NCBI RefSeq assembly: GCF_900107215.1
Contig: NZ_FNPD01000014.1
Coordinates: 1 to 33,160 of the forward strand
Length of the DNA: 33,160 nucleotides
Origin: Acetomicrobium thermoterrenum DSM 13490
GTDB taxonomy: Bacteria > Synergistota > Synergistia > Synergistales > Acetomicrobiaceae
Reading direction: 5' to 3'
Part shown: piece by piece, positions 1 through 7,543 of the stretch
Layout of the letters: every line of letters starts with the position of its first letter
Numbering within the stretch: position 1 is the first letter of the stretch
The notes under the pieces: model-generated
Seen by the model: the letters and a program-made list of their open reading frames with translations, nothing else
The model's database searches: none
What the model was told of the DNA's origin: nothing
Made by a program: the position numbers and the translations under genes

Positions 1-52
1 ATGGTGGTAAGAGCCTCCTTTCTTAATGGGTTTGGTTGGTTCTTACCACCAT
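1..52. repeat. 12-bp perfect inverted repeat with an SD-like loop at the window edge
   Basis: The arm at 1-12 (ATGGTGGTAAGA) is the exact reverse complement of the arm at 41-52, separated by 28 nt. Read on the minus strand, a TATAAT box lies at 51-56 and the loop contains AAAGGAGG, a strong Shine-Dalgarno-like sequence. This could be the 5' leader of a minus-strand gene that starts at or beyond position 1, with its ribosome site held in a loop. It could instead be part of the argH downstream region. The gene it would serve is outside the window. Confidence 0.5.
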
Positions 53-84
53 TATATTTTCAAAGCCAAATTCCACACTAAAGA

Positions 85-1500
85 TTATAGAGCCCATTTT
101 TCGCCCCAGGTCGCCAAATTTTTTTCCATTTCCCCCAACAAAGCCTTCCCTTTCTCCACCTGTCGCTTCACTTCAGAAAAGGCAGTCCCCCCGTAGGTCT
201 TGCGCCTTTCCACAGATGATTTGGGGTTTAAGCATCCGAAGATATTCTCGTCAAATTGAGGTATAAGGTTTCGCCACTCCTCCATTGAGAGGGCAGAAAA
301 GCTTTTGCCTTCTTTTAAACACCACTTCACGGCCTTTCCCACCAATTCGTGGGCGCTCCTGAAGGGCACTCCCTTCAAAACAAGAAATTCCGCTATATCC
401 GTGGCCAGGATGTAGCCATCTTCAAGAGCCCTCGACGCTGCCGTGAGGTCAATTTCTATTCTTGAAATAAGTTGGGGCAAGACATCTAAAATGCCGTGCA
501 GGGTTCGTAGGCTCCTCATCAAGCTCCTCTTGTCCTCCTGCAAATCCCTGTTGTACGCCAGAGGAAGGCCTTTCAACACAACCAGAAGATCGACGTAGCC
601 GGCCAGAATCTGTCCGGCCTTACCGCGAATCAGTTCGAGAACGTCAGGATTTTTCTTCTGCGGCATTATGCTGGAACCTGTACAAAAGGAATCGGGCAAT
701 TTAACTATGCCAAATTCATCGGTGTTGTATATTATCAGATCCTCCGCCAATCTGCTGCAGTGAATTGAGAACATCGACGCAAAGTGGTGAAAGTCGGCTA
801 AATAGTCGCGGTTTGCTATTGAATCGATGCTGTTTTCTGTGGGCTTAGAAAATTTGAGCAACTCCGCCGATAAGTGCCTATTCAAAGGAATAGTGGATCC
901 CGCCAGAGCCGCAGAGCCCAAGGGGCACTCATCCAGTGCTTCAAGCGCTGCCATGAGACGCAAGAAATCTCGGTGAAAAGCCCAAAAATGGGACATCCAA
1001 TAATGCCCCATGCTTATGGGTTGAGCTCTTTGCAAGTGGGTATATCCCGGCACCACGAAATCGATATGCCTTTCGGCGCTATCCAACAAAGACTCGAGGA
1101 GATTTCTTATTTTGCTTCCTATTCCGACGAGCTGCCTCCTCAAAAAAATGCGCAACGTTGTAGCTATTTGATCGTTGCGGCTTCTCCCGGTATGAAGCTT
1201 TTTGCCCCTTTCGCCCAAAATCTCTGTAAGGCGGGCTTCTATATTCATATGAACGTCCTCAAGCTCCATCAAAGGCTTAAAGGTCCCGTTTTTTATCTCG
1301 CTCAACACCTGATCCAAACCCTTCAATAGGGCCATTTTCTCTTCTTCCGTTATCAAGCCGGCCGATGCCAAAACCCTTACGTGAGCTTTGCTTCCCTCTA
1401 TATCGGCTTCTGCAAGATCCCAATCCATGTCCAGAGATTGGGTGAAATTCACCACCACATCTGCCGTATTTTCGCTAAACCGACCTTTCCACAACCTCAC
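85..1500 (-). CDS. argH: Argininosuccinate lyase
   Basis: This 471-residue protein splits argininosuccinate into arginine and fumarate, the last step of arginine synthesis; it is a cytosolic homotetramer of the fumarase/aspartase superfamily. The N-terminus (LWKGRF), the HTGRSRNDQ segment near residue 104 and the superfamily signature GSSIMPQKKNPD near residue 275 are all present, and the length is normal for the family. The start is GTG, overlapping the ppx stop by 4 nt (GTGA) with GGAGG 5 nt upstream, so translation is probably coupled. It is the last gene of the operon S1 protein-DUF501-ppx-argH. No argG or other arginine gene is in view. Confidence 0.96.
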   Translation of the reverse strand: MRLWKGRFSENTADVVVNFTQSLDMDWDLAEADIEGSKAHVRVLASAGLITEEEKMALLKGLDQVLSEIKNGTFKPLMELEDVHMNIEARLTEILGERGKKLHTGRSRNDQIATTLRIFLRRQLVGIGSKIRNLLESLLDSAERHIDFVVPGYTHLQRAQPISMGHYWMSHFWAFHRDFLRLMAALEALDECPLGSAALAGSTIPLNRHLSAELLKFSKPTENSIDSIANRDYLADFHHFASMFSIHCSRLAEDLIIYNTDEFGIVKLPDSFCTGSSIMPQKKNPDVLELIRGKAGQILAGYVDLLVVLKGLPLAYNRDLQEDKRSLMRSLRTLHGILDVLPQLISRIEIDLTAASRALEDGYILATDIAEFLVLKGVPFRSAHELVGKAVKWCLKEGKSFSALSMEEWRNLIPQFDENIFGCLNPKSSVERRKTYGGTAFSEVKRQVEKGKALLGEMEKNLATWGEKWAL

Positions 1501-2444
1501 TCACACCTCCAAACTACATCGTATAGCTTTTTCGCCTCACGGCTTTCGACCATCTCTGCCGCCAATCCCCAAAGAAGGTCGCACTCGCTATGAAAATAAC
1601 AACTTGCCCCGAAAAATTCAAGAAGGGCCTCTATGACGCAAAGTCCGCTCACTATGATATCCGATCTGCTAGGCTCTAAGCCCGCTACGGATTTTCTCTC
1701 TTCCGGCTTCATATTCTTCAAAGCTAGGATCAAATTCCTTATATCATCGACCTTCACCATGCTTCCGTGGACCTTCGAGGGATGATAGGAATTGACGGCT
1801 ATTTTTTCCAAGATCATTACGGCTGCAGAGGAAGTTCCCCCCACCCCAATGAATGATTTTGCGCTTTCTCTCCTTGAAGGTTTTTCGAATAGACCTTTTA
1901 AGCCGGACCTGACGTAACCCTTTATCGCCTCTTCGTCTTCGCCAAAGAGGTTTTTAACCCTTAAAGCACCCATAGGTAAAGAAAAGCCTTTCTTCCCGTC
2001 CGAAATCTCCAAACTGCCTCCTCCCAAGTCAAAAACGAGAGGATCGCTCAGCCCTGTCCCCAGCAGAGCCCCCTTAAAGCTGTAAAAAGCCTCTTCCCAA
2101 CCCTCTAAAATTCTGACCTTCAAACCCGCTCGTTCCTCGATAAAACCCATTGCATCCGAAACGTTTAGAGAGGATCTAAAGGACTCGGTGGTAAACAAAA
2201 GCCTCCTTTTTAAAGATACGGACAGTCGGTCCAGCCGATGACAAACCTCTTCCAAAGCAGCCATAGTCCTTTCTAAAGCCTTTTCCTTAATTTCGTACTT
2301 GCCCTTTCCCATTCCTTCGGCCAAACGAACCGTCCAGATCCCGGAATCAAGATAATACAAACTGTCAGCACAACTTTCCACAGCCAGAAATCTCAAGGAA
2401 TTAGACCCTATATCTATAGTAGCGTAACGAGACAAAATGTTCAT
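1497..2444 (-). CDS. Ppx/GppA-family phosphatase (exopolyphosphatase or pppGpp hydrolase)
   Basis: About 315 residues matching the Ppx/GppA branch of the actin-like ATPase fold. The phosphate-1 motif ATIDIGSNSLRFL is at the N-terminus and the second glycine motif, VFDLGGGSLEIS, is near the middle, followed by GVGGTSSAAV. Family members hydrolyse polyphosphate and/or pppGpp; sequence alone does not separate the two. The length corresponds to the short form without the C-terminal HD-like domain of long GppA. Start: ATG at 2444 has only a very close GGAG, while TTG at 2435 has GGAG at 9 nt and gives MSRYATIDIG, so either may be used. The upstream DUF501 gene is a common neighbour of this family. 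Confidence 0.87.
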   Translation of the reverse strand: MNILSRYATIDIGSNSLRFLAVESCADSLYYLDSGIWTVRLAEGMGKGKYEIKEKALERTMAALEEVCHRLDRLSVSLKRRLLFTTESFRSSLNVSDAMGFIEERAGLKVRILEGWEEAFYSFKGALLGTGLSDPLVFDLGGGSLEISDGKKGFSLPMGALRVKNLFGEDEEAIKGYVRSGLKGLFEKPSRRESAKSFIGVGGTSSAAVMILEKIAVNSYHPSKVHGSMVKVDDIRNLILALKNMKPEERKSVAGLEPSRSDIIVSGLCVIEALLEFFGASCYFHSECDLLWGLAAEMVESREAKKLYDVVWRCE

Positions 2445-2455
2445 CTCCAAACCAA

Positions 2456-3007
2456 TTAAGTGCAATATCTATCGGGATTATCGCACTCAAGCTCTGTGAA
2501 GCGACTCTTAAGCCAACCTTCCGCAGGATGCTCTCCAAGGGCAAGCCATGAAGCAACCTGAAGGTGCAGGCATTTCATTCTCATTTCAACAGGACAACCC
2601 ATACCGCCGATGCCGGAGAGGCGGAGCCTGTCAAATATGTTTTTGCCTACTTTAGACAGAAATAACTTTTCTCCTTCCGACAACAAAAAAAGCCTAATGA
2701 CGCTGTGTTTTACATTAAAATTAATCCATCTTTCCGAATCGATATAATTTTTGGCGTAACTTTCGAGCTGCTTTACTCCCCCTGCAGCCTCCTCTTTACC
2801 GCACTTACCGACCAGATAGGGACAGGACAGCCAAAAGGTGGTGGGGAAGGGCTTTAATTCAAATAAGGGGGCGCAGAGTAAAACTTGAGGTTTGCCCAAT
2901 CTGCAACGCTTTACAATTCCAACGGCGATGGAGGAATGGAAATTTCTGCCCCTCATTTGGCGCAAAATAACCCTTTCGTCCCCGGGGGAGATTTGCTGAA
3001 TATACAA
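2456..3007 (-). CDS. DUF501 family protein
   Basis: The core with RCRLGKPQVLLCAPL, PFPTTFWLSCPYLVG and a late MGCPVEMRMKCLH segment fits DUF501, a family of unknown function usually found beside Ppx/GppA, as here. Conserved cysteines (the SCP, GCP and KCLH segments) suggest metal binding or a redox role, but this is inference. The frame is open back to a TTG at 3106 inside the S1 gene. I prefer TTG at 3007, because family members begin shortly before the DERVILRQMRGRN-like stretch. A 9-bp hairpin (3007-3029) sits directly upstream, which leaves the start unresolved. The stop overlaps no gene; ppx starts 12 nt downstream. Confidence 0.75.
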   Translation of the reverse strand: MYIQQISPGDERVILRQMRGRNFHSSIAVGIVKRCRLGKPQVLLCAPLFELKPFPTTFWLSCPYLVGKCGKEEAAGGVKQLESYAKNYIDSERWINFNVKHSVIRLFLLSEGEKLFLSKVGKNIFDRLRLSGIGGMGCPVEMRMKCLHLQVASWLALGEHPAEGWLKSRFTELECDNPDRYCT

Positions 3008-3029
3008 AAGGGGCTGTAAAAGCCCCTTT
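3007..3029. terminator. GC-rich hairpin between the S1 gene and DUF501
   Basis: AAAGGGGCT at 3007-3015 pairs perfectly with AGCCCCTTT at 3021-3029 around a 5-nt loop. On the plus strand it is followed by ATTTTTG, on the minus strand by TTGTATATTC. It looks like an intrinsic terminator or attenuator. Because it lies between co-oriented minus-strand genes, partial termination or masking of the upstream AAAGGGG SD-like run is possible. Confidence 0.6.
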
Positions 3030-3056
3030 ATTTTTGAAAGGTTGTTTTGAAGTGTC

Positions 3057-3488
3057 TTACCTTTTGCTTCCGGCCTTGCGCCTGCCACTTTTTTTGCCGT
3101 CTCCAATTTTTTGATAGAGATCGGAGATCTTTTCGTCGCTCAGCTTCATGAACTTCGTCAGCTTTTTCTCGAAATCATCCTCGTTGTGCTGATGGGAAGT
3201 TTTAGCCTGAAGTTCAGCCCGTTCCCCGGCGGAACCAAGAGCTTTCAGAGAAAGGTCTATGCGACCTCTTTCATCTATCTTTATCACCTTGGCTTCGACT
3301 TCCTGGCCCAAGGAAAGTACATCTTCCACTTTTTTCACGTAGCCTTGAGATATCTCCGAAATATGGATCATTCCCCTCTGCCCGTTCTGGATCTTCACGA
3401 AAGCCCCATAGGGAGTTATCTTCTCCACCACGCACTTGACAACTTCGTTGACCTTTGCCGAGGTGATTACCTCTTGCTCGTTGCTCAT
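3057..3488 (-). CDS. S1-domain RNA-binding protein (YabR/YugI-like)
   Basis: A 143-residue protein with one S1 (OB-fold) domain at roughly residues 10-85. It contains VVEKITPYGAFVKI, GMIHISEIS and the closing GRIDLSLKAL, the usual S1 strand pattern. The tail is charged and ends in KKSGRRKAGSKR, a likely RNA-binding basic extension. Such proteins bind ribosomes or mRNA; the specific target is unknown. In Bacillus the similar yabR sits beside divIC, while DUF501 with ppx is an actinobacterial neighbour pair, so this operon combines both themes. I chose ATG at 3488 (MSNEQEV), about 12 nt after GGAGGT. The alternative ATG at 3524 has no SD. Confidence 0.85.
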   Translation of the reverse strand: MSNEQEVITSAKVNEVVKCVVEKITPYGAFVKIQNGQRGMIHISEISQGYVKKVEDVLSLGQEVEAKVIKIDERGRIDLSLKALGSAGERAELQAKTSHQHNEDDFEKKLTKFMKLSDEKISDLYQKIGDGKKSGRRKAGSKR

Positions 3489-3776
3489 CTGATAAACTAT
3501 ACCTCCATTTTTAGTAATTAACATTTTTTACAGCTTATATCTAGATAATCCCGACTTGCTTTATCCTTTTACCCTATATCCCTAAAGCGTGAGCCGACCA
3601 CCTCCGCTACATTTATCCTTTAGTGGAACCCATGGCCAAAGGATATCACTTTGCTCCACTTTTGAAAAACATTATCCTATTTTTTCTCATTTGAGGCAAT
3701 AGGGAGCAGAAAGTCAAATAAACTCCAAAGGCACTTATCTAAACCATATATCAAATATATTGGGCAAATCGACCTT
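3489..3776. other. Intergenic region with TTATCCT repeats and a short inverted repeat
   Basis: This A/T-rich gap separates codY from the S1 operon. It contains several TTATCCT-like copies (near 3559, 3613 and 3671) and an inverted repeat TATCCTTT (3614-3621) / AAAGGATA (3638-3645) with a 16-nt spacer. No convincing promoter or classical AATTTTCWGAAAATT CodY box is visible. It must hold the promoter of the S1-DUF501-ppx-argH operon and the end of the codY transcript. Only a weak GCAAAT/ATTTGC stem follows codY. Confidence 0.4.
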
Positions 3777-4607
3777 TTATTTGCTTAACTCCTCTAAAAA
3801 GATGGGGGACAAAATCTTTATATAGGTCCCCTTCATGCCCAAGCTCCTGCTTTCGATCAGGCCTGCGCTCTCCAGCTTGCGCAGAGCATTGACGATGACG
3901 CTTCTGGTAACCCCTATCCTATCGGCAACTCTGCTTGCCACTACTACCCCTTCATAACCCCCGAGCTCTTTAAGAATTACTTTTATGGACTCCATCTCTG
4001 AATAGGAAAGAGCTCTGACCGCTATTTGGACCATAAACCGTTCCTTTGCCCTCTCCTCGATGTGATGTGTCCTGTCGTACAAAATTTCGATTCCCACAAC
4101 GGTAGCAAGATACTCAGACAATACAAGATCGCGCGTATCGAAAGGTGCGCCGAAACGAGCCAAGATAAGCGTTCCCAGCCTCTCTCCACAACCGAAAATG
4201 GGCACATATACTACATGCTTATTAAAATACCTGCAGGGCTCGTCAGCGTAGGCGCAATTGCCGTGATCGCTGTGATTTAAAACCGATTCGCTGTGTTGGT
4301 TCAGTCTTTCGGTATAGTTTTTGGGCATATAGCCCTCATTAAGCAACTGTTCCATATAATCGCACTTATAATCGCTTATCCAGGCATAACCCAATATTTT
4401 GCCCTCTCCGTTGATTATATATACGTTAGCGGTTGCCAGATCGCACAACAACCTGGCAATCTTTTGATAATCCGGATGGGGCGTCATGGCGGAGGATTGA
4501 AGGGTTCTGCTTATTATGCGCGTCTTATTCAGCAGATCCTCCATTGCAGTGGGGTTAACGATTTTGGGCCTTGCTTCAATTAGCTCACGAGGCGTTTCCA
4601 TGACCAT
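3777..4607 (-). CDS. codY: GTP-sensing global transcriptional regulator CodY
   Basis: A 276-residue protein: an N-terminal GAF-type ligand domain (KTRIISRTLQ near residue 30, GKILGYAW, RLGTLILARFG) and a C-terminal winged helix-turn-helix with VADRIGVTRSVIVNALRKL followed by SRSLGMKGTYIKIL, the CodY signature. CodY binds branched-chain amino acids and GTP and represses nutrient-limitation genes in Firmicutes. The N-terminus is about 20 residues longer than the Bacillus form, which starts near MNLLQKTRKI. I use ATG at 4607, 6 nt after AAGGTG. It is the last gene of xerC-hslV-hslU-codY, the same order as Bacillus codV-clpQ-clpY-codY. Ligands here are inferred from the family. Confidence 0.95.
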   Translation of the reverse strand: MVMETPRELIEARPKIVNPTAMEDLLNKTRIISRTLQSSAMTPHPDYQKIARLLCDLATANVYIINGEGKILGYAWISDYKCDYMEQLLNEGYMPKNYTERLNQHSESVLNHSDHGNCAYADEPCRYFNKHVVYVPIFGCGERLGTLILARFGAPFDTRDLVLSEYLATVVGIEILYDRTHHIEERAKERFMVQIAVRALSYSEMESIKVILKELGGYEGVVVASRVADRIGVTRSVIVNALRKLESAGLIESRSLGMKGTYIKILSPIFLEELSK

Positions 4608-4625
4608 AAATTTCACCTTCTTAAC

Positions 4626-6038
4626 TTATAATAAATACCTTCTGAGATCGGTGTTCTCCACTAAATCAGCTAAACGCTCGTTGACGAAGGCTTCATCGAT
4701 TCGCACTTCCCTCTCCTTTAATTCCGGCGCTTTGAAGCTTATATCTTCCAAAAGCTGTTCCATCATGGTATGCAGTCTTCGCGCTCCGATGTTTTCCATC
4801 TCCCTGTTCATCTTTGCCGCAAAAAAGGCGATGGCTTTAAGGGCTCCGTCATCGAAAATCATTTCTATGCCCTCTGTTTCGAGCAATGCCTTATATTGCT
4901 TGACCAAACTGTTTTCCGGCTCGACAAGGATGCGCAACAATTCCTCTTCTTCAAGGGCGTCAAGTTCAACCCGTATGGGAAACCTGCCCTGTAATTCCGG
5001 TATAAGATCCGAGGGCTTTGTTTCATGAAAGGCTCCGGCACCTATGAAGAGTATATGATCCGTTTTCACGGGGCCGTATTTGGTCTGCACCGTCGTCCCC
5101 TCCACGAGGGGAAGGAGATCGCGCTGCACTCCCTCTCTGCTCACGTCGGGGCCGTATTTCTGCCCGCCGGAGGAAGCAATCTTGTCCAGTTCGTCTATAA
5201 ACACTATGCCCTCTTCCTGGACCTTATCCAAGGCTTCCTGAACCACGGCATCCATATCTATAAGCTTTTCCGCTTCCTCCTGCTGGAAGATCTTTAAAGC
5301 ATTAGCTACGGTAACCCTTTTGCGTTTGATCTTCTTGGGCAAAATGCCGCCCAACATCTCGCCCAAATTCAAGCCCATCTCCTCCATGCCAGCTCCGACG
5401 AAGGGGATGTTCGACAGCGGACTTTCTGCAACTTCGATCTCTATTTCCCTGTCGTTTAACTTTCCCTCCCTTAAGAGTTTTCTAAACTTCTCCCTCGTCG
5501 TCCTTTTAGTCTCCCTCTCGGTCTCGTCGGACTCCTCCTCTTCTTCCGTGGAATCGCCGAGCAAAAGCCTCATAAAATCCTGAGGCTGCCTGCTTTTATG
5601 CTTAGTCGGAAGGAGGGCATCGAGAACCCTCTCCTCCGCCAGCGCTTCCGCAACGGCACTGTTTTCTTCGATCTTTCTTGATTTGACCATGTGCACGGCA
5701 ATATCAGCCATTTCTCGAATCATGGATTCCACGTCCCGGCCAACGTAACCAACTTCGGTATATTTGGATGCTTCGACTTTAACGAAAGGTGCATCCACGA
5801 GCTGTGCCAAACGTCTCGCTATTTCGGTCTTTCCCACGCCAGTGGGGCCTACCATTAAAATATTTTTGGGAATTATCTCCTTCGCAAGCTCCTTTGGAAG
5901 TCTCTTTCTTCTGATGCGATTGCGCAAGGCAACTGCCACGGCCTTTTTCGCCCTCGTCTGTCCTATGACGTATCTATCCAAATAGGCCATCACCTGAGAT
6001 GGTGTAAGTTCGTCCCCTTTAATCACTGCCTCATTCAC
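4626..6038 (-). CDS. hslU: ATP-dependent protease ATPase subunit HslU (ClpY)
   Basis: A 470-residue AAA+ unfoldase that feeds substrates to HslV. The N-terminus has [22 protein letters not shown]. Walker A is [14 protein letters not shown] near residue 68. The I-domain between about 110 and 240 is acidic (a run of Glu near 170), and Walker B is [10 protein letters not shown]. The C-terminus ends in DLRRYLL, the tail that docks into HslV pockets in the family. The start is GTG at 6038, with AGAGGTGA 7 nt upstream, and it overlaps the hslV stop by 8 nt. It lies 18 nt upstream of codY and is cotranscribed with it. Confidence 0.97.
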   Translation of the reverse strand: MNEAVIKGDELTPSQVMAYLDRYVIGQTRAKKAVAVALRNRIRRKRLPKELAKEIIPKNILMVGPTGVGKTEIARRLAQLVDAPFVKVEASKYTEVGYVGRDVESMIREMADIAVHMVKSRKIEENSAVAEALAEERVLDALLPTKHKSRQPQDFMRLLLGDSTEEEEESDETERETKRTTREKFRKLLREGKLNDREIEIEVAESPLSNIPFVGAGMEEMGLNLGEMLGGILPKKIKRKRVTVANALKIFQQEEAEKLIDMDAVVQEALDKVQEEGIVFIDELDKIASSGGQKYGPDVSREGVQRDLLPLVEGTTVQTKYGPVKTDHILFIGAGAFHETKPSDLIPELQGRFPIRVELDALEEEELLRILVEPENSLVKQYKALLETEGIEMIFDDGALKAIAFFAAKMNREMENIGARRLHTMMEQLLEDISFKAPELKEREVRIDEAFVNERLADLVENTDLRRYLL

Positions 6039-6567
6039 CTTTTATCACCTCTAATGTGATGATATCGTTCGTATATATGCATAACTCCGAAGCAATCTGC
6101 AGCGATCTTTTCGCAATTTCGCCAGCCCCCATGTCGGAAACCTCTATAAAGGCCTTTGCAGCGGCCAGAGCGAATCCTGAACCGGAACCTATGGAAGCCA
6201 CGTCGCTATCGGGCTCAAGGACATCGCCCGCACCGGAAAGCAGAAGTGTCTGTCGCAGATCGGCCACCAGCATCATAGCTTCCAATCTGCGCAACGCTTT
6301 ATCTGTGCGCCACTCCTTTACAAGGTCAACTGCAGCTCGCATCAAGTTTCCGCTGTGACCTTCGAGATACCTTTCGAAGCGCTCGAGCAGGGTCATGGCA
6401 TCAGCCGTGCTGCCCGCAAAGCCCGCCAGGACATTTCCTCCTACAAGACGCCTCACTTTTTTGGCTCCGTTTTTTATAATCTGGTGCTCTAAGGTTACCT
6501 GACCGTCTCCGGCCATGGCGACCTCATCGCCCCTTCTCACGCAAATGATAGTGGTACCTTTAAACAT
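6031..6567 (-). CDS. hslV: ATP-dependent protease peptidase subunit HslV (ClpQ)
   Basis: A 178-residue N-terminal-nucleophile peptidase. The sequence begins [12 protein letters not shown], so the catalytic threonine would be exposed after removal of a short propeptide, as in forms with a few residues before [12 protein letters not shown] and the [13 protein letters not shown] region match the family. The start ATG at 6567 has GAGGTGA 7 nt upstream; an upstream extension within xerC is not supported. The start overlaps the xerC stop by 8 nt (ATGTTTAA), indicating coupled translation. It partners with HslU. Confidence 0.96.
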   Translation of the reverse strand: MFKGTTIICVRRGDEVAMAGDGQVTLEHQIIKNGAKKVRRLVGGNVLAGFAGSTADAMTLLERFERYLEGHSGNLMRAAVDLVKEWRTDKALRRLEAMMLVADLRQTLLLSGAGDVLEPDSDVASIGSGSGFALAAAKAFIEVSDMGAGEIAKRSLQIASELCIYTNDIITLEVIKGE

Positions 6568-7453
6568 CTTTTTCACCTCTCCCCCTGGGATGGGCATTTA
6601 TATAACTTTTTTTCAACTGCTCGTAACTGATCTTGAGATATCTTTGAGTGGTGACCAAACTCTGGTGCCCCAACAACTCCTGCAGTACCCTCAAGGAAGC
6701 TCCCCCTTCCAGCATGTGAGTTGCAAAGCTGTGACGAAGCATGTGGGGGCTTACGCCTGCTAGCCCAACCCTTTTTGCAGCCCTGGAGACGACCCTGTGC
6801 ACCGTCCGCACGGCAATACGCTCGCAACCGTCTCCGGGAAATAAGGGGCCGCTCAATTTTCCTAAAAAAACCTGCCATTCCCTCAATGCCTTCTGGGCAT
6901 GCCTTCCCATTGGAACCAAACGCTCCTTCTCCCCCTTGCCCTTGACTCGTAACCATCTTTCCTCTATATCCACATCTTCCCAATCCAGGGCGACCAACTC
7001 GGCAACCCTCAAACCACAACCGTACAAAAGTTCAAGTATAGCTCTGTCCCTTATCTCAAATTCACCGTTAGGACCGTTCTCAAGCATCATTTTGACATCT
7101 TCGTAAGCCAACGCTCTGGGCAGCCTCTTGGGCTCTTTCGGCCCCCTAACACCTTTGGTAGGATCAGAAGTCAGCTTTCCGCTTTGAAGCAAGAAGTTCG
7201 TCCAACTTCTCAGCGACGACAGCTTCCTCAACACCGAGCTTTTAGAATATCCATATGCCGCCAGTTCCCTGAGAAAGGCGCGAATGTGAGCCTGCTCAAT
7301 TTTCTCGATCTCCTCCACACCTTGTGAGATTACGTAGTCAACAAACTGAGAGAGGTCAACTGCGTAATTTATGACGGTGTTGTCCGTCCTCCCGCTTGCA
7401 TATTTCAAATATTCCAAAAAGGCATCGACCGAGGAAGAAATATTTTCGCTCAT
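6560..7453 (-). CDS. xerC: Tyrosine recombinase XerC/CodV-type
   Basis: A 297-residue site-specific recombinase with a SAM-like N-terminal DNA-binding domain (residues 1-105) and a tyrosine recombinase catalytic domain. The catalytic set is visible: R149 (GCGLRVAEL), a Lys near 172-176 (KGKGEKER), H237 and R240 (SPHMLRHSFATHML), H263 (LLGHQSL) and Y272 (TTQRYLKIS). This set and its place before hslVU argue for the chromosome-dimer-resolving XerC/CodV rather than an integrase; no att site or cargo is present. ATG at 7453 is preferred over TTG at 7459. SD signals are weak here, and a TATAAT lies immediately before the start. Confidence 0.93.
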   Translation of the reverse strand: MSENISSSVDAFLEYLKYASGRTDNTVINYAVDLSQFVDYVISQGVEEIEKIEQAHIRAFLRELAAYGYSKSSVLRKLSSLRSWTNFLLQSGKLTSDPTKGVRGPKEPKRLPRALAYEDVKMMLENGPNGEFEIRDRAILELLYGCGLRVAELVALDWEDVDIEERWLRVKGKGEKERLVPMGRHAQKALREWQVFLGKLSGPLFPGDGCERIAVRTVHRVVSRAAKRVGLAGVSPHMLRHSFATHMLEGGASLRVLQELLGHQSLVTTQRYLKISYEQLKKSYINAHPRGRGEKDV

Positions 7454-7484
7454 GCGCAAATTATATCATATTGCTGAAAATAAA

Positions 7485-7514
7485 AGTATATTCTGATTAA
7501 TTGCGTCTTTTCAA
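7485..7514 (-). promoter_or_regulatory. Promoter for xerC-hslV-hslU-codY
   Basis: On the minus strand TTGAAA (7509-7514) and TATACT (7485-7490) are separated by 18 nt, in the 90-nt gap between trmFO and xerC. A second TATAAT (7459-7464) overlaps the region just before the xerC start. This would let the protease/CodY half of the block be transcribed separately from the topA half. Confidence 0.6.
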
Positions 7515-7543
7515 TAAAATTGACACGAAGAATTGTCATTACA

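Noticed and set aside
874-1329. Plus-strand ORF of 151 codons inside argH
   Set aside because: It is antisense to a well-conserved gene, has no ribosome site or family resemblance, and is a frame shadow.
3489-3776. CodY autoregulatory box in the gap beside codY
   Set aside because: No sequence close to AATTTTCWGAAAATT is present; the gap lies downstream, not upstream, of codY.
6560-7453. Tyrosine recombinase as a sign of an integrated element
   Set aside because: It lies in the conserved codV-clpQ-clpY-codY position, with no att repeats, tRNA scar or cargo genes. It is the housekeeping Xer type.
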